From assembly GCA_016183945.1 (NCBI GenBank), contig JACPDP010000044.1, forward strand, positions 1 through 55,733: a stretch of DNA of 55,733 nt. Reading direction: 5' to 3'. Numbering within the stretch: position 1 is the stretch's first letter; the number at the start of each line of letters is the position of its first letter. Positions 1 through 16,464 of this stretch are shown piece after piece. The translations under genes and the position numbers were made by a program. Source of the stretch: Magnetospirillum sp. Its GTDB lineage: Bacteria; Pseudomonadota; Alphaproteobacteria; Rhodospirillales; Magnetospirillaceae. The notes under the pieces are model-generated. The model ran no database searches and had not been told where the DNA came from. It saw nothing but the letters and a program-made list of their open reading frames with translations.

Positions 1-578
1 GGGGCGACCTTGTAGGCGGCACCGTTGGCGCAGTCGATGACGATCTTCAGGCCGTCGAGTCGAAGCCCGCGAGGAAAGCTGCTCTTGGCGTACTCGATGT
101 AGCGGCCGACGGCATCGTCGAGGCGCTTGGCCTTGCCCAGGTGATCCGAGCCGACCCGGAGGGCCTCCAGCCCGTTGAACATCCGGGCCTCGATCGTCAG
201 CTCGTCCTCGTCCGACAGCTTGTAGCCGTCCGGTCCGAACAGCTTGATGCCGTTGTCCTCGTAGGGATTGTGCGACGCCGAGATCATCACGCCCAGGTCG
301 GCGCGCAAGCTGCGGGTCAGCATCGCCACCGCCGGCGTCGGCAGCGGTCCCAGCAGCACCACATCCATGCCCACCGAGATGAAGCCGGCGGTCAGTGCCG
401 GCTCGACGAGATAGCCCGACAGACGGGTGTCCTTGCCGATCACCACCATGTGGCGGTGCGAGCCGCGGGTGAAGTGACGGCCGGCGGCCATGCCCAGCTT
501 CAGCGCGGTCTCGGCGGTCATCGGCTCGACGTTGGCGGTCCCGCGGATTCCATCGGTGCCGAACAGCTTGCGGGTCAT
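1..578 (-). CDS. glmM: Phosphoglucosamine mutase, N-terminal part (cut by window start)
   Basis: Converts glucosamine-6-phosphate to glucosamine-1-phosphate in the cytosol, the step before GlmU on the way to UDP-GlcNAc. Translating back from the ATG at 578 gives about 192 residues beginning [13 protein letters not shown]. The active-site serine loop [20 protein letters not shown] is plain at roughly residue 100, and the frame is open to the window edge. The IRGTAN start and the ASHNPxxDNGIK loop separate GlmM from ordinary phosphomannomutases. It lies 76 bp downstream of glgP on the same strand, so it could be read through from the glycogen genes. The usual pathway partners glmU and glmS are 48 kb away. 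The C-terminal half, including the metal and sugar-binding domains, is outside the window. Confidence 0.93.
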   Translation of the reverse strand, partial: MTRKLFGTDGIRGTANVEPMTAETALKLGMAAGRHFTRGSHRHMVVIGKDTRLSGYLVEPALTAGFISVGMDVVLLGPLPTPAVAMLTRSLRADLGVMISASHNPYEDNGIKLFGPDGYKLSDEDELTIEARMFNGLEALRVGSDHLGKAKRLDDAVGRYIEYAKSSFPRGLRLDGLKIVIDCANGAAYKVA

Positions 579-654
579 TCCCATCCCTGTCTCAGGTGGC
601 GAAAGGATTGGATGATTACCGCGATTCGCGGGCGGGGGGAAGGGAAGCCTTCGC

Positions 655-3111
<2,457 letters not shown>

Positions 3112-3178
3112 GGAATTTCCTTCCCGCAGAACTCTTCCCGACGACTAGGGGTGGCCCGCCAGCCCCCCTCAAGTCAAG

Positions 3179-3191
3179 GTGAAACGTTCAC
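3179..3191. promoter_or_regulatory. Inverted repeat GTGAA-ACG-TTCAC upstream of glgP
   Basis: Perfect 5-bp arms around a CGTT-containing centre, 68 bp upstream of the glgP start in the malQ-glgP gap. The shape recalls LacI-family operators, which often centre on CG. No such regulator is encoded nearby, so this is only a candidate site. Confidence 0.25.
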
Positions 3192-3243
3192 GAATCCGGA
3201 TAAAGCGACGCGATCCAGGTCTGGAGCGCGGGCATGCCATCAT

Positions 3244-5412
3244 TCATGCCCGGCTCGCCCGCAACCGATCCGCCAGCCCGCCCAGGCGAGGGTCGGCCAG
3301 CAGGGCAGCGATATCCTCGGGATAGCGCGGCCGCCAGTTGGGGTGCTGGTCCACCGTGCCGGGCAGGTTCATCTGCATGTCCAGTGCCAGCACGTCCTCG
3401 ATCTGCACCATCATCAGCCGCGACCGGGCGCGGGCCAGCCAGCAATGCGCGGCGGTGGTCAGCGCCTCCGCCTGGCCCTGGTCAAGGAGGCCGCCCGTGG
3501 GGAAATCCGCCGGCAACAGGCCCTCGCCCGCCAGCGCCGCCACCAGCAGGTCGCGGTCCCTGGCCCTCGCCTCGCGCTCCTCGTCGGCCATGCCGGAGCG
3601 GGGGTACAGGTCGAGCCGCCGGCGCTTGTCCACGTCGACGCCCGCCCACCAGCCGCGCGCGCTGGGCAGGTCGTGGGTGGCGAAAATGGCCAGGGCCAGC
3701 TCGTCGTAGTCGTCCGGCTTGCGTACCTGGCCGGCGGCGTCCTTCTCGAACACCATGACGCGATAGGCGAAGATGCCCATGCGGTCCATGCGCTCGCGGA
3801 AGCCCTCGGGCACCGTTCCCAGGTCCTCGCCGATCACCAGGCAGCGGTTGCGGCGGCTCTCCAGCGCCACCAGGCGGAACAGATCGTCCACCGGATAGCG
3901 CACATAGGCGCCCTGGTCGGCCGGCAGGCCCGGCGGCACCCAATAGAGCCGCTGCAGGCTCATGGCGTGGTCGAGGCGCAATGCCCCGGCGTGGCGCATG
4001 TTGGCCCGCATCACCGCGATGAACGGCTCATAGGCCTTCTCGCGCAGGGCGATGGGGTTGAACGGCACCAGCCCCCAGTCCTGACCCTTGAGCGCCAGCG
4101 GATCGGGCGGCGCCCCCACCGAGGGACCAAGGGCCAGCACGTCCTGCTCCGCCCACGCCTCGGCGCCATCGCCGGCGATGCCGACGCCAAGGTCGCGGTA
4201 GAGGCCGATGCCCATGCCCGCCGCCTTGCCCGCCGCCTGCGCCGCCGCCAGTTGCTGGTCGGCGACGAATTGCAGCCACCAGAAGAACTCGACCTTGTCG
4301 CGATTGTCGACGGCAAAGGCCGCCACGGCCGGCGACTCGGGGTGGCGGAACTCCTCCGGCCACTGCCGCCAGTAGCCCTGACCCTCGGCAAGAAAGCGCG
4401 CAGGCAGGGCGGCAAAGGTGGCGAAGCGCTCGGCGCTGCGGCCGCCCTCGATTTGGAAGTCGCGGAACGCCTGGCCGCGGGCGTCGTTGCCGTGCTCCTC
4501 ACGGAAGCAGGTGTACAGAAGGTCGAGGATGGGACGCGCCAGACGGCCGGCGTCGGCGTATTCCACCAGCGCCTGCGCCCGCACCCGCGCCAGCCCCGCC
4601 TGGAAGCCGGGCGAGGCGAACATGCGCTTGGCCTGACGGCACTCGGCGAATTCGGGAATGGCCTCGACGTCGATATAGGCGGTGTTGAGGAAGCGGCGGC
4701 TGGACGGCGCGTAGGGGCTGAACCGCTCGGGCTGCGCCGGGAACAATGCGTGCAGCGGGTTCACCCCCACCGCGGCCGCCCCCAACCCGGCCGCCCCCGC
4801 CGCCAACTCGCCCAATGCGGCATAGGTGCCCACGCCCCAATCGCCGCTGGAGCGCAGCGCATAGATCTGGGTGGCGATGCCCCAGGCCTTGTGCCCCGGC
4901 TCGACCACGGCGGGAACATGAGCCCCGGCCGGCGCGACGACGATGGTCATCTCGGCACCGGCGAGACGGAAGCGGTGGTAGCCCACCGGCGGCACGTCGG
5001 GCAGACGCAGCCAGCGGCGGCGCATGACGACGCCGTCCACCTCGCGCTCCTCGCCCCGGGCAAGCATGCCGACGCGGCAGCTGCCGTGATGGACGGCCCC
5101 CAGTTCCGCCTCCAGCGTCCACTCCAGCTGATCGCTATCGCAGTCGGCCGGCAAGGTGACGGAGATGGACGGGGCGTCGCCGTGCTCGTCGAGCACCAGC
5201 ACCGGTTCCAGCGGCCGGCGCCACGAGCGGCTCTCCAACTCGGACAGGCTGCCCAGCACCGCGGCAGTGTCACCGACGGCGAAGCCCATGGCCTCCAGGA
5301 AGGCACGCTTGGTTTCCGCCGGCACCACGCGCCAGACGCCGAAGAAGTCCCACCAGCCGTCCTCGATGCCGGCCATCTGCGCCAGCCGGTCGAGAGCCCC
5401 GTCGTCGCTCAT
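3244..5412 (-). CDS. malQ: 4-alpha-glucanotransferase (amylomaltase)
   Basis: GH77 disproportionating enzyme that transfers maltooligosaccharide units between glucan chains, recycling the short stubs left by GlgX and GlgP. Visible catalytic blocks are ALRLDHAMSLQRLYW (nucleophile Asp), VIGEDLGTVP (acid/base Glu) and FATHDLPSARGWW (stabilising Asp). From the ATG at 5412 it has 722 residues, usual for bacterial MalQ with the long N-terminal extension. I prefer this ATG over the GTG at 5427 because a GGGAGG site lies just before the ATG and none before the GTG. It sits between glgX (85 bp upstream) and glgP on the same strand. Confidence 0.95.
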   Translation of the reverse strand: MSDDGALDRLAQMAGIEDGWWDFFGVWRVVPAETKRAFLEAMGFAVGDTAAVLGSLSELESRSWRRPLEPVLVLDEHGDAPSISVTLPADCDSDQLEWTLEAELGAVHHGSCRVGMLARGEEREVDGVVMRRRWLRLPDVPPVGYHRFRLAGAEMTIVVAPAGAHVPAVVEPGHKAWGIATQIYALRSSGDWGVGTYAALGELAAGAAGLGAAAVGVNPLHALFPAQPERFSPYAPSSRRFLNTAYIDVEAIPEFAECRQAKRMFASPGFQAGLARVRAQALVEYADAGRLARPILDLLYTCFREEHGNDARGQAFRDFQIEGGRSAERFATFAALPARFLAEGQGYWRQWPEEFRHPESPAVAAFAVDNRDKVEFFWWLQFVADQQLAAAQAAGKAAGMGIGLYRDLGVGIAGDGAEAWAEQDVLALGPSVGAPPDPLALKGQDWGLVPFNPIALREKAYEPFIAVMRANMRHAGALRLDHAMSLQRLYWVPPGLPADQGAYVRYPVDDLFRLVALESRRNRCLVIGEDLGTVPEGFRERMDRMGIFAYRVMVFEKDAAGQVRKPDDYDELALAIFATHDLPSARGWWAGVDVDKRRRLDLYPRSGMADEEREARARDRDLLVAALAGEGLLPADFPTGGLLDQGQAEALTTAAHCWLARARSRLMMVQIEDVLALDMQMNLPGTVDQHPNWRPRYPEDIAALLADPRLGGLADRLRASRA

Positions 5413-5497
5413 CCACCCTCCCGTCACTCGAAATTACACACGCATGCACGTAAATACATCAACCGCCCCCCAACGCCCAGCCGGAAGGCGCCCGTGA

Positions 5498-7612
<2,115 letters not shown>

Positions 7613-7709
7613 TTCATCCCCTCCCCCGCCTGCGGCAAGGGAGGGAGCACCTGAAATTAGTCATCACCCATCCGCCCCAGCCTCGCCCGCATTTCCCCCT
7701 ACTATAGCC

Positions 7710-9908
7710 CTACCTCTCCCGCTTGAACACCGAGGTTGCCAGGGGCGGGGTGCGCAGCGGCAACGAATAGGGGTGGCCGTGCCAGGACAGCTCCTCGGCC
7801 ATCACGCCGCCGTCGTTGTGCACGTTGGAGCCGCCATACCACTCCGAATCCGAGTTGAAGATCTCGCGGTAGTAGCCCGCGGCCGGCACGCCCACCCGAT
7901 AGCGGTCATGCACCATGGGGGTGAAGCTGCACACCACCACCACGATGTCTTCGGGGTCGTGGCCGCGACGCAGATAGGTGATCACCGAGTTGTCGCGGTC
8001 GTTGCAGTCGATCCAGGCGAAGCCGCGCGAGTCGCAGTCCAGCTCATGCAGCGCCGCCTCGGTGCGGTAGAGGCGGTTGAGGTCGCACACCAGGCGACGC
8101 ACCCCCTCATGCATGGCATCGTCCCGCAGGTGCCAATCCAGGCTGCCGTCGTGGTCCCACTCGCGCTCCTGACCGAATTCGGAGCCCATGAACAGCAGCT
8201 TCTTGCCCGGCTGCGTCCACATGAAGGCATAGTAGGCGCGCAAGTTGGCGAAGCGCTGCCAGCGGTCGCCCGGCATGCGGCCGAGGATCGAGCCCTTGCC
8301 GTGCACCACCTCGTCGTGGCTGAGCGGCAACACGAAGTTTTCCTGGAAGGCGTAGAGCAGCCCGAAGGTCAGGTCGTCGTGGTGGTAGCGGCGGTGGATG
8401 GGGTCCTTGGCAAAGTAGCGCAACGTGTCGTGCATCCACCCCATGTTCCACTTGTAGCCGAAGCCCAGGCCGCCGAGATGAACCGGCCGCGACACCATGG
8501 GCCAGGCGGTGGATTCCTCGGCGATGGTCATGGCGCCGGGGTGCTCGCCGTAAACCACCTCGTTCATGCGCCGGAGGAAGGCGATGGCCTCCAGGTTCTC
8601 GTTGCCGCCGTAGCGGTTGGGCACCCACTCGCCGTGCTGCCGCGAATAGTCGAGGTAGAGCATGGAGGCGACCGCGTCCACCCGGAGCCCGTCCACATGG
8701 TACTCCTCCAGCCAATACAGGGCGTTGGAGTACAGGTAGTTGGCCACCTCGCGGCGGCCGTAGTTGTAGATCAGGGTGTTCCAGTCCTTGTGCACCCCCA
8801 GCCGCGGGTCCTCGTGCTCGAACAGATGGGTGCCGTCGAAGTAGTGCAGGCCGTGCGGGTCGGACGGGAAATGCCCCGCCACCCAGTCGATGATCACCCC
8901 GATGCCGGCGAGATGCAGGCGTTCCACCAGGGTGCGGAAGTCTTCCGGGGTGCCGTAGCGGCTGGTGGGGGCGAACAGGCCCACCGGCTGATAGCCCCAG
9001 CTGCCGGAAAAGGGATATTCGTGCACCGGCAGGAATTCCACATGGGTGAAGCCCATGTCGCGCACGTAGTCGGCCAGTTGGTCGGCCATTTCCAGATAGG
9101 TGAGCGGGCGGCCGCCCTCCTCGGGCACCCGGCGCCACGAGCCCAGATGCACCTCGTAGATGCTGATGGGCGCGTGGCGGTCGTTGCGCGCCGATTGGCG
9201 GGCCATCCAGTCGCCGTCCGCCCAGTCGCGCTCGCCCAGCTCCCACACCACCGAGGCGGTCTTGGGCGGCACCTCGGCGAAGTGGCCGTAGGGGTCCGAC
9301 TTCAGCGGCAGCAGGCGGCCGCCGATGCCGACGATCTCATATTTGTAGTGCACCCCCTGGCCCTGGCCGGGCACGAAGATCTCCCACACGCCGGCCTCGT
9401 GGCGCAGACGCATGCTGTGGCGGCGGCCGTCCCAGCCGTTGAAATCCCCCACCACCGAAACCCGCTTGGCGTTGGGTGCCCAGACGGCGAAATTCACCCC
9501 GTCGACGCCGTCGACCCGCACCACATGCGCACCCATCTTTTCGAAGGTGCGGCGGTGGCTGCCCTCGGACAACAGGTGAACGTCCAGTTCGCCCAGCACC
9601 GGCGGAAAGCGGTAGGGGTCGTCCACCGTCTCGATACGGCCGTCCGGATATTCCAGCTTGAGGCGGTAGAGGCCGGCGGTGGCCGGTCCGACACGGGCGG
9701 CGAACAGACCATCGGGGTGGACGCGCTCCGCCTCCACCTCTCCGGCCGGACCCACCACCCAGAGCCGGCTCGCCTGCGGCTGGAAGCTGCGCACCGCCAT
9801 GCCTTCCTTGACGGGATGCGGCCCGAGGACGGCGAAGGGGTCGCCATGGCTGCCGGCAACGATGGCCTCGGCGTCGCTTGGCGCCACCAGGACGTGGGTC
9901 TTGGTCAT
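7710..9908 (-). CDS. glgB: 1,4-alpha-glucan branching enzyme
   Basis: Introduces alpha-1,6 branches into linear glucan. It has 732 residues, the standard length of a two-domain N-terminal GlgB. The GH13 signatures are [31 protein letters not shown] with the nucleophile Asp, IAEESTAWP with the acid Glu and [12 protein letters not shown]. The ATG at 9908 has an AGGGGAG site and lies only 11 bp after the stop of treS/maltokinase, so the two are very likely co-transcribed. In the GlgE pathway GlgB acts directly on the linear product of GlgE; no glgA or glgC is present in this window. Confidence 0.97.
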   Translation of the reverse strand: MTKTHVLVAPSDAEAIVAGSHGDPFAVLGPHPVKEGMAVRSFQPQASRLWVVGPAGEVEAERVHPDGLFAARVGPATAGLYRLKLEYPDGRIETVDDPYRFPPVLGELDVHLLSEGSHRRTFEKMGAHVVRVDGVDGVNFAVWAPNAKRVSVVGDFNGWDGRRHSMRLRHEAGVWEIFVPGQGQGVHYKYEIVGIGGRLLPLKSDPYGHFAEVPPKTASVVWELGERDWADGDWMARQSARNDRHAPISIYEVHLGSWRRVPEEGGRPLTYLEMADQLADYVRDMGFTHVEFLPVHEYPFSGSWGYQPVGLFAPTSRYGTPEDFRTLVERLHLAGIGVIIDWVAGHFPSDPHGLHYFDGTHLFEHEDPRLGVHKDWNTLIYNYGRREVANYLYSNALYWLEEYHVDGLRVDAVASMLYLDYSRQHGEWVPNRYGGNENLEAIAFLRRMNEVVYGEHPGAMTIAEESTAWPMVSRPVHLGGLGFGYKWNMGWMHDTLRYFAKDPIHRRYHHDDLTFGLLYAFQENFVLPLSHDEVVHGKGSILGRMPGDRWQRFANLRAYYAFMWTQPGKKLLFMGSEFGQEREWDHDGSLDWHLRDDAMHEGVRRLVCDLNRLYRTEAALHELDCDSRGFAWIDCNDRDNSVITYLRRGHDPEDIVVVVCSFTPMVHDRYRVGVPAAGYYREIFNSDSEWYGGSNVHNDGGVMAEELSWHGHPYSLPLRTPPLATSVFKRER

Positions 9909-9919
9909 CAGGCTCCCCT

Positions 9920-12900
9920 TCAGCTTCCCGTCATTGCCAACAGCGCCTTCAACGGCACCGCCAGCCAGGCCGGACGGTTGGCGGCCTCGTAGCGAACTTC
10001 GTAGCAGGCTTTTTCGATCAGGAACAGGTCCAGCAGGGTTCCGGCCTCCGGATCGTCCAACGGCAATCCGGCCCCTTCCAACGCCGCCATGTAATAAGAC
10101 TGAAGGAAGGCGTCGGTGGCGCGGGCCAGCCAGTCCCGCGCCACCTGGTCCAACTGCCCCGGCACCTCGGGCCTGGCCGAGGCGATGCGCGCCAGGCTGG
10201 TCCGCATCGCGTAGTCGAACGACCGCAACATGCCGGCGACGTCGCGCAGCGGGCTGTCCTTGGCCCGACGGACCTCGGCGGCGCGGGCCGGCTCGCCCTC
10301 GAAGTCGACGACGTGGACATCTTCCTTGGCCACCAGCAACTGACCGAGATGGTAGTCGCCGTGGATGCGGGTAAGGATGCCGAACGGGCGCTTCGGCACC
10401 CGGGCATCCACCGCCAGGAACAGCCGCTCGGGCTGTTCGGCCAGCAGGCGGCCCTCGGGGAGGTCGCCGCGGGCCAGCACCTCCAGCGCGCCGCGCGCCT
10501 GGCCCAAGGCCCGCAGGCGCCAGCGCTCCAGGTCCTCGGCGACCACCGGCACCGGCTCGAAATCGGGATCGCCGCTGGGCAGCGCCAGCGCCCGGTGCAT
10601 CTCGGCGGTGCGCTGCCCCACCACCCGGGCGAAATCCATCACATCATCGAGGAGACCGGCCGAGATGCGCTCGGCCAACCGCTCGGGCGGCACCAGACTG
10701 GCCTCGTCGAGGAAGCGGTCCAACTCGGCCAGCACCCAGCCCCAGGCCGCCCCCTGATTGGCGACGTGGCCGTGCATCACCGCCAACACCTGCACCCGGC
10801 CGGCGCCGTCCGCCATCTCGATCCAGCCCAGCAACGGCGGCGTATTGGCGAAGCGCGAGGTCTCGGTGAGGAAGCGCCCCATCTCCACCTCGGAATTGGG
10901 GCCGTCCACCGGCCGCCGGACGAGCTTCACCACCACCGCCGCCCCGACAACCGCCGAGTTGTTGCTCTGTTCGCTGCCCATGTGGACGATCCCCGGCTGG
11001 TCGGGCATGGCCACATCGGCCAGGGCGCGGGTCGAGCGGCACACCAACCGTCCGTCCATGGCGGGCAAGTGAGCCTCGTCGCGGACCGCCTCCACCAGGG
11101 CGCGCAGGAAGTCGTCGTCGTGGAATGCATCGCCCAGCAGCCCCACCGTGCGGCCGCGGCGCATGCGGGCCAGGGCCTGACCGCCGACCGGGACCGGGTC
11201 GTGGCCGACATCCCAGGCGATGGACAGCGGAATGTGGTAGTGGCGCAGGCCGCCGTCGGCCCGCTTCACCGCCGCCAGCGCCACCAGCCAGCGGCCGCGG
11301 CTGGATGACAGCTCGGCCCAGCGCAGCAGTTCCACCGAGGCCAGGCCGACATCCTTCTCGGCGAACCAGCGCCGGGCCTGCAGGAAGGCCGGCAGCACGT
11401 CGCGTTCCAGCATGCGCCGGCAGCTCCCCGCCAGCAGGTCGGGGAAGCCCTCGCGCACCACCAGGGTGAACAGCTCGGGCATGGTGCCGCGCAGGTCGAC
11501 GTGCCACACCGGCGGCTCGGCCTCGGCCGAGAGCAGGAACCAATAGAAGCCGTAGCCCGGCAGCGTCAGGAAATAGGGCAGCTCGCCGATGGGGGGGAAG
11601 CTGGACTGGCCGGTCAGCTCCACCGGCACGCGGCCGCGGAACTGCGCCAGGTCCAGTTCGACCCCTTGCGCCGAGCGCGACAGGTTGGCGACGCACAGCA
11701 CCGTCTCGCTTTCCCACTCGCGCAGATAGACCAGGACGTGGCGGTTGCTGGGATAGAGGAAGCGCAAGGCCCCACGCCCAAAACTGCGGCGGCCCCGGCG
11801 CACCGCGATCATGCGCTTCATCCAGTTCAGCAGCGATGACGGGCTGGCGGTCTGCGCCTCGACATTGACCGCCTGATAGCCGTAGACCGGGTCCATGTTG
11901 GGCGGCAGGAACAGGCTGGCCGGATCGGCGCGCGAGAAGCCGCCGTTGCGGTCCTCGGTCCACTGCATGGGGGTGCGGACGCCGTTGCGGTCGCCGAGGA
12001 AGAAGTTGTCGCCCATGCCGAGTTCGTCGCCGTAATAGACGATGGGGGTGCCGGGCATGGAGAACAGCACGCTGTTCAACAGCTCGATGCGGCGGCGGTC
12101 GTTCTCCATCAAGGGCGCCAGACGGCGGCGGATACCAAGATTCAGGCGGGCGCGGCGGTCCGAGGCATAGGTGCTCCACAGGTAATCGCGTTCGGGATCG
12201 GTGACCATCTCCAGCGTCAGCTCGTCGTGGTTGCGCAGGAAGATGGCCCACTGGCAGCCGGGGGGCACGTCCGGCGTCTGGCGCATGATGTCGGTGATGG
12301 GGTGCCGGTCCTCACGGGCGATGGCCATGTACATGCGCGGCATCAATGGAAAGTGGAAGGCCATGTGGCACTCGTCGCCGTCGCCGAAATAGGGCAGCAC
12401 GTCCTCGGGCCATTGATTGGCTTCGGCCAGGAACATGCGGCCGGGATGACTGTGGTCGAGGGCGGCGCGCAGTTGTTTCAACACCGCGTGGGACTCGGGA
12501 AGGTTCTCGTTGTTGGTGCCCTCGCGCTCGCACAGATACGGGACGGCATCGAGCCGAAGGCCGTCGACCCCGGCGTCCAGCCAGAAGCGCATCACCGAGA
12601 TGACCTCGCGCACCACCCGGGGATTGGCGAAGTTGAGGTCGGGCTGGTGCGAGAAGAAGCGATGCCAATAGAACGCCTTGGCCTCGTCGTCCCAGGCCCA
12701 GTTGGACTTCTCGGTGTCGGTGAAGATGATGCGCGTGCCGGCGTAGCTGGTATCGGTGTCGCTCCACACATAGAACTCGCGGGCCGCCGAGCCCGGCCGC
12801 GCCCGCCTTGCCCGCTGGAACCACGGGTGCTGGTCCGAGGTGTGGTTGATCACCAGTTCGGTCACCACCCGAATGCCGCGGCCGTGCGCCTCGCGCACGA

Positions 12901-13150
12901 AGGTGCGGAAGTCGCGCACCGTGCCGTAGGCGGGATTGATGGCGCGGTAATCGGCGATGTCATAGCCGTCGTCCCGCAGCGGCGAGGGGTAGAACGGCAG
13001 CAGCCAGACAGTGTCGACGCCCAACGCCTGGATGTAGTCGAGCTTCTGGCTCAGCCCGGCGAAGTCGCCGATGCCGTTGTTGTCGGCGTCGAAAAACGAG
13101 CGCACATGGACCTGATAGAAGATGGCATCCTGGTACCACAGCGAGTCCAT
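9920..13150 (-). CDS. treS: Trehalose synthase fused to maltokinase
   Basis: A 1076-residue fusion. Residues about 1-545 are trehalose synthase (GH13), interconverting trehalose and maltose: [19 protein letters not shown], then [16 protein letters not shown] with the nucleophile, [13 protein letters not shown] with the acid Glu and [11 protein letters not shown]. Residues about 580-1076 are a maltokinase (Mak/Pep2) with an aminoglycoside-kinase-like fold: ARRWFAEKD near its start and the catalytic [10 protein letters not shown] and VVDFEGEP loops near its end. It therefore turns trehalose into maltose-1-phosphate in one polypeptide, the donor used by GlgE. A GGGAGGT site precedes the ATG. It follows glgE by 73 bp and overlaps nothing. 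TreS-Mak fusions are known in other bacteria. Confidence 0.95.
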   Translation of the reverse strand: MDSLWYQDAIFYQVHVRSFFDADNNGIGDFAGLSQKLDYIQALGVDTVWLLPFYPSPLRDDGYDIADYRAINPAYGTVRDFRTFVREAHGRGIRVVTELVINHTSDQHPWFQRARRARPGSAAREFYVWSDTDTSYAGTRIIFTDTEKSNWAWDDEAKAFYWHRFFSHQPDLNFANPRVVREVISVMRFWLDAGVDGLRLDAVPYLCEREGTNNENLPESHAVLKQLRAALDHSHPGRMFLAEANQWPEDVLPYFGDGDECHMAFHFPLMPRMYMAIAREDRHPITDIMRQTPDVPPGCQWAIFLRNHDELTLEMVTDPERDYLWSTYASDRRARLNLGIRRRLAPLMENDRRRIELLNSVLFSMPGTPIVYYGDELGMGDNFFLGDRNGVRTPMQWTEDRNGGFSRADPASLFLPPNMDPVYGYQAVNVEAQTASPSSLLNWMKRMIAVRRGRRSFGRGALRFLYPSNRHVLVYLREWESETVLCVANLSRSAQGVELDLAQFRGRVPVELTGQSSFPPIGELPYFLTLPGYGFYWFLLSAEAEPPVWHVDLRGTMPELFTLVVREGFPDLLAGSCRRMLERDVLPAFLQARRWFAEKDVGLASVELLRWAELSSSRGRWLVALAAVKRADGGLRHYHIPLSIAWDVGHDPVPVGGQALARMRRGRTVGLLGDAFHDDDFLRALVEAVRDEAHLPAMDGRLVCRSTRALADVAMPDQPGIVHMGSEQSNNSAVVGAAVVVKLVRRPVDGPNSEVEMGRFLTETSRFANTPPLLGWIEMADGAGRVQVLAVMHGHVANQGAAWGWVLAELDRFLDEASLVPPERLAERISAGLLDDVMDFARVVGQRTAEMHRALALPSGDPDFEPVPVVAEDLERWRLRALGQARGALEVLARGDLPEGRLLAEQPERLFLAVDARVPKRPFGILTRIHGDYHLGQLLVAKEDVHVVDFEGEPARAAEVRRAKDSPLRDVAGMLRSFDYAMRTSLARIASARPEVPGQLDQVARDWLARATDAFLQSYYMAALEGAGLPLDDPEAGTLLDLFLIEKACYEVRYEAANRPAWLAVPLKALLAMTGS

Positions 13151-13183
13151 GGGACCTCCCGAGGCTATAACCCTATTTACCTC

Positions 13184-13206
13184 CTCCCCCGCCTGTGGCG
13201 GGGGAG
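13184..13206. repeat. GC-rich palindrome between glgE and treS
   Basis: Ten-base arms CTCCCCCGCC and GGCGGGGGAG around a TGT loop. It sits in the 73-bp gap between two genes of the same operon. On the transcribed strand no T-run follows, so it looks more like a REP-type element or mRNA stabiliser than a terminator. A degenerate relative (CCCTCCCCCGCCTGCGGCAAGGGAGG) lies at about 7619-7644 between glgB and glgX. Confidence 0.5.
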
Positions 13207-13223
13207 GGTTAAAAAAGGGGCCA

Positions 13224-16200
13224 TCACAAACAGGGCGTCCGATAGTCCACGCTGGTCCACACCGTAACGCGGTAGATAACGGCCGGGTTCATCGCCGGAT
13301 CGAGGCGGATGCGATGATCGGCGCCGCGCCACAGGTGACGCTGGCCGGTCAACAGTTCCTCGACTTCGAAGGTCTCGCCGGCGGGCAGGCCCATGCGCTC
13401 CAAGGGGAACGACAGCGTCGCCTCGCGCGCGTCGAACGGATCCAGCGTCACCGCCACGAAGATCATGTTGGAACGGTCGGGCGCCAGCTTGCCGAAGAAC
13501 AGCACCGCCTCGTCGTCGGCATCGTGGAAGCTGAGATTTTCCAGCTCGTGCAGCGCCGGGTTGTCGCGGCGGATGGCGTTGAGCCGGGCGATGTCGTCCT
13601 TGATGTGCCCGGGGCGGTTCCAGTCCCACACCTTGTACTGATACTTCTCGGAGTGCAGGTACTCCTCGCGGCCGGGGATGCCGGCGCCCTCGCACAGCTC
13701 GAAGCCGTTATAGATGCCGTAGGACGGCGACAGCGTGGCCGCCAGCACCAGACGGATGCGAAAGGCGGCACGCCCGCCGGTCTGAAGGTATTGCGGCAGG
13801 ATGTCGGGCGTGGTGGGGAAGAAATTGGGCCGCATCACCTGGCGTGCCTCGCCATGCGCCAGTTCGGCGATATAGTGGGTCAGTTCGCCCTTGAAATTGC
13901 GCCAGGTGAAATAGGTGTAGGACTGGCTGAACCCCGCCTTGGCCAGGGTCAGCATCATCTTGGGGCGGGTGAAGGCCTCGGCCAGGAAGACGACGTCGGG
14001 GAACTGGCCCTGCACGGTGCGGATCAGCCATTCCCAGAACGGCAGCGGCTTGGTGTGGGGATTGTCGACGCGGAAGATGCGCACCCCCTCGCCCACCCAG
14101 AACATCACCACCGCCAGCAACTCGCGCCACAGCGCCTCGGCCCCGGCACCATGGAAGTCGAGGTTGACGATGTCCTGGTATTTCTTGGGCGGATTCTCGG
14201 CGTATTTGATGGTGCCATCGGTGCGGAACACGAACCATTCCGGATGTTGTCTTACCCAGGGATGGTCGGGGGCGCACTGGATGGCGAAGTCCAGCGCCAG
14301 CTCCATGCCCAGCTCGGCGGCGCGGTCGCGGAAGCGGCGGAAGTCGTCCATGGTGCCCAGCTCGGGATGGATGGCGGTGTGGCCGCCCTCGGTGCTGCCG
14401 ATGGCGTAGGGGCTGCCGGGGTCGCCCTCGCCCGCCGTCACGGCGTTGTCGGCCCCCTTGCGGTGGACGCGGCCGATGGGATGCACCGGCAGCAGGTAGA
14501 CCACGTCGAAGCCCATCCGCGCGATCTCGGGCAGGCGGCGCTCGGCCTCGCGGAAGGTGGCGCCGCGCTTGGAATCGGAGCCCTGGCTGCGCACCATCAT
14601 CTCGTACCAGGCGCCGAAGCGGGCGCGCACCCGGTCCACCACCACCTCGTAGGTGCGGGGGTGGCGAACCGCATGGCTGCGGTCGGGCAAACGGGCCATG
14701 ACGGACTCCGCCCGAGCCGACAGCATCAGCTCGGCACGCTCGCCCTCGTCGGCCAGTTCGGCGCACTCCACCAGCAGACCGTCGAGGCGGCGGTGATCGA
14801 CGCCCTCGGCCCGTTCGAGCGCCGCCATCAACAGGCGGCGGCCCTCGGCCAGCTCGACGGCAACGGGCTGCCCGGCCTCGCGCTTTTTCGCCACCTCGCC
14901 GCGCCAAGTTGCCCAGCGATCGACCCAGGCCTCGACGGTATAGGAAACACGGGTGTTGCGCCCCAGGGGCAGCCGGCCGATCCAGCGGTCGTTGTCCTGG
15001 CAGACCATGGGCACCGCCGACCACTGTGCCGCCCCGGCCTCGCGCCCCCCCGCCTCGCGCCACAGCACCCGGGCGGCGAGCAGGTCGTGACCGTCCTTGA
15101 GAATGTCGGCGGTGACCTCCAGCACGTCGCCGACCTCGCGTTTGACCGGCCAGCGGCCGCCGTCGACGCTGGGCTCCACCGCCAGGATCACGATGCCGGG
15201 CGCATGCACCTCGGGCAGCGGCCCGAGCGGCGCCGCCTCGTGCACCGCCGGCAGTGCGACGGCCCGCTCGGCGGCGGCGCGCAGCACTCCGGCACGGCCA
15301 ATCCAAGTGCGGGCGTCGAGCGGCGCCAGCGTAAGGCGGGCGGGCAGCGCCGAGACGAAACGGCCGGCCTCGGGAGCCTTGTCCTCCACCATCTCGGCCA
15401 AGTTGAGGGTGCAGGGTCCGCGCCAGTCGGTGTTCATCGCCAGCAGCGCCGCATCGCGCCCGTCGGGAGTGAGGCGCAGCAGCACCACCGCGGCGGCGTC
15501 ATCGGCGGTCAGGCGCTTCTGCGGCCCCTCCTGGTTGAGTGCCGGACTGGCCGCCTTCTCGCGGTTGAGCTCGGCGACCAGATCGGTGAGATCGAAGCGC
15601 GGCGGCTCGCGGTGCTCGGGGCGGGTGGTCACCACGTCGAGCTTATGTGTGGCGCCCCATTCGAAGCCCATGGGGATCATCCAGCCGGCGGAAAAGAAGG
15701 CGGTGAAGCGCGCCCATAGCCGATACCACGCCTCGGCGTCGCCCTGCCCCGCCACCTCCACCGCCAGCCGTTCGGTGTCGTGGCTTTCGGGGAAGGCGAC
15801 CGATGGGGCGATGCCGCGCAGCAGGTCGTATTGCTCCAGCAGCCACGGGGCATGGAAGTCCCACCACTTGGCGCTGTTGAACAAGAGATCGAAGCCGGCG
15901 CGATGCAGGGCGGCAATGGCTTCGGTGGAACAGCCCAGGGTCTCGGCGGCGAAGACCGCGCCGCGCGCAGCCTGCCGACCCTCGGCAATGACGGCGGCCC
16001 ACAGCTCCGCCGGCACCCGATAGGCAGCGTCGCAACGGAAGCCGGCAATGCCCAGCGATGCCCAGTGCCGCACCAGCGCGCCCCAATGCGCCACCATGGC
16101 GGGGTGGTGCTCGGGCCGGCCGTAGTCGATCTCGGCCAGATCGCCCCACACGGTCAGTCTGGTGGGGTCGTCCGGGTCGATCACCGAGGGCGACTTCAAA

Positions 16201-16464
16201 GCACCATCGGGGGTGCGGACGAACCAGTCGGGATGCTCGGCGATCAGCAGGGCGTCCTTGGAGGCGTGGTTGATCACCAGATCCATCATCACCGCGGTAG
16301 TCCTTGATGGCGTAGAGGCTGCCGGAAAACCCGGGGTAGTGCACCGGGTTCAGCCACACCCAGTCGAAGCCCATGGCGGCAATGCGCGGAACCTCGTCGA
16401 TCCAACGCGCCACCGAGCCCACCAGCGGTGGGAACAGGTTGTAGATTCTCGGACCGCGCTGCAC
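13224..16464 (-). pseudogene. glgE: GlgE-type alpha-glucan:maltose-1-phosphate maltosyltransferase, two GH13 modules, disrupted by a 5' deletion/frameshift
   Basis: The long intact part (16292 to 13224, 1022 residues) holds an alpha-amylase-like N-terminal module and a C-terminal GlgE module. The GlgE module shows WYEMMVRSQGSDSKRGATF, VYLLPVHPIGRVHRKG, the nucleophile loop FRVDNPHTKPLPFWEW and the acid/base loop FLAEAFTRPKMM. The natural start is upstream in another frame: GTG at 16464 after a GGAGAGG site, reading VQRGPRIYNLFPP and ending in YAIKDYR near 16298. The next expected strand VMMDLVINHAS follows immediately but in a shifted frame. In the TreS of this window about 25 residues separate the matching points, so a non-multiple-of-three deletion removed a piece of the first barrel. 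A shortened product from an internal ATG near 16292 would keep the GlgE domain. An assembly or sequencing error is possible. It is the first gene of the glucan operon. Confidence 0.85.

Noticed and set aside
13184..13206. Rho-independent terminator splitting glgE from treS
   Set aside because: No T-run on the transcribed strand; listed as a repeat instead.
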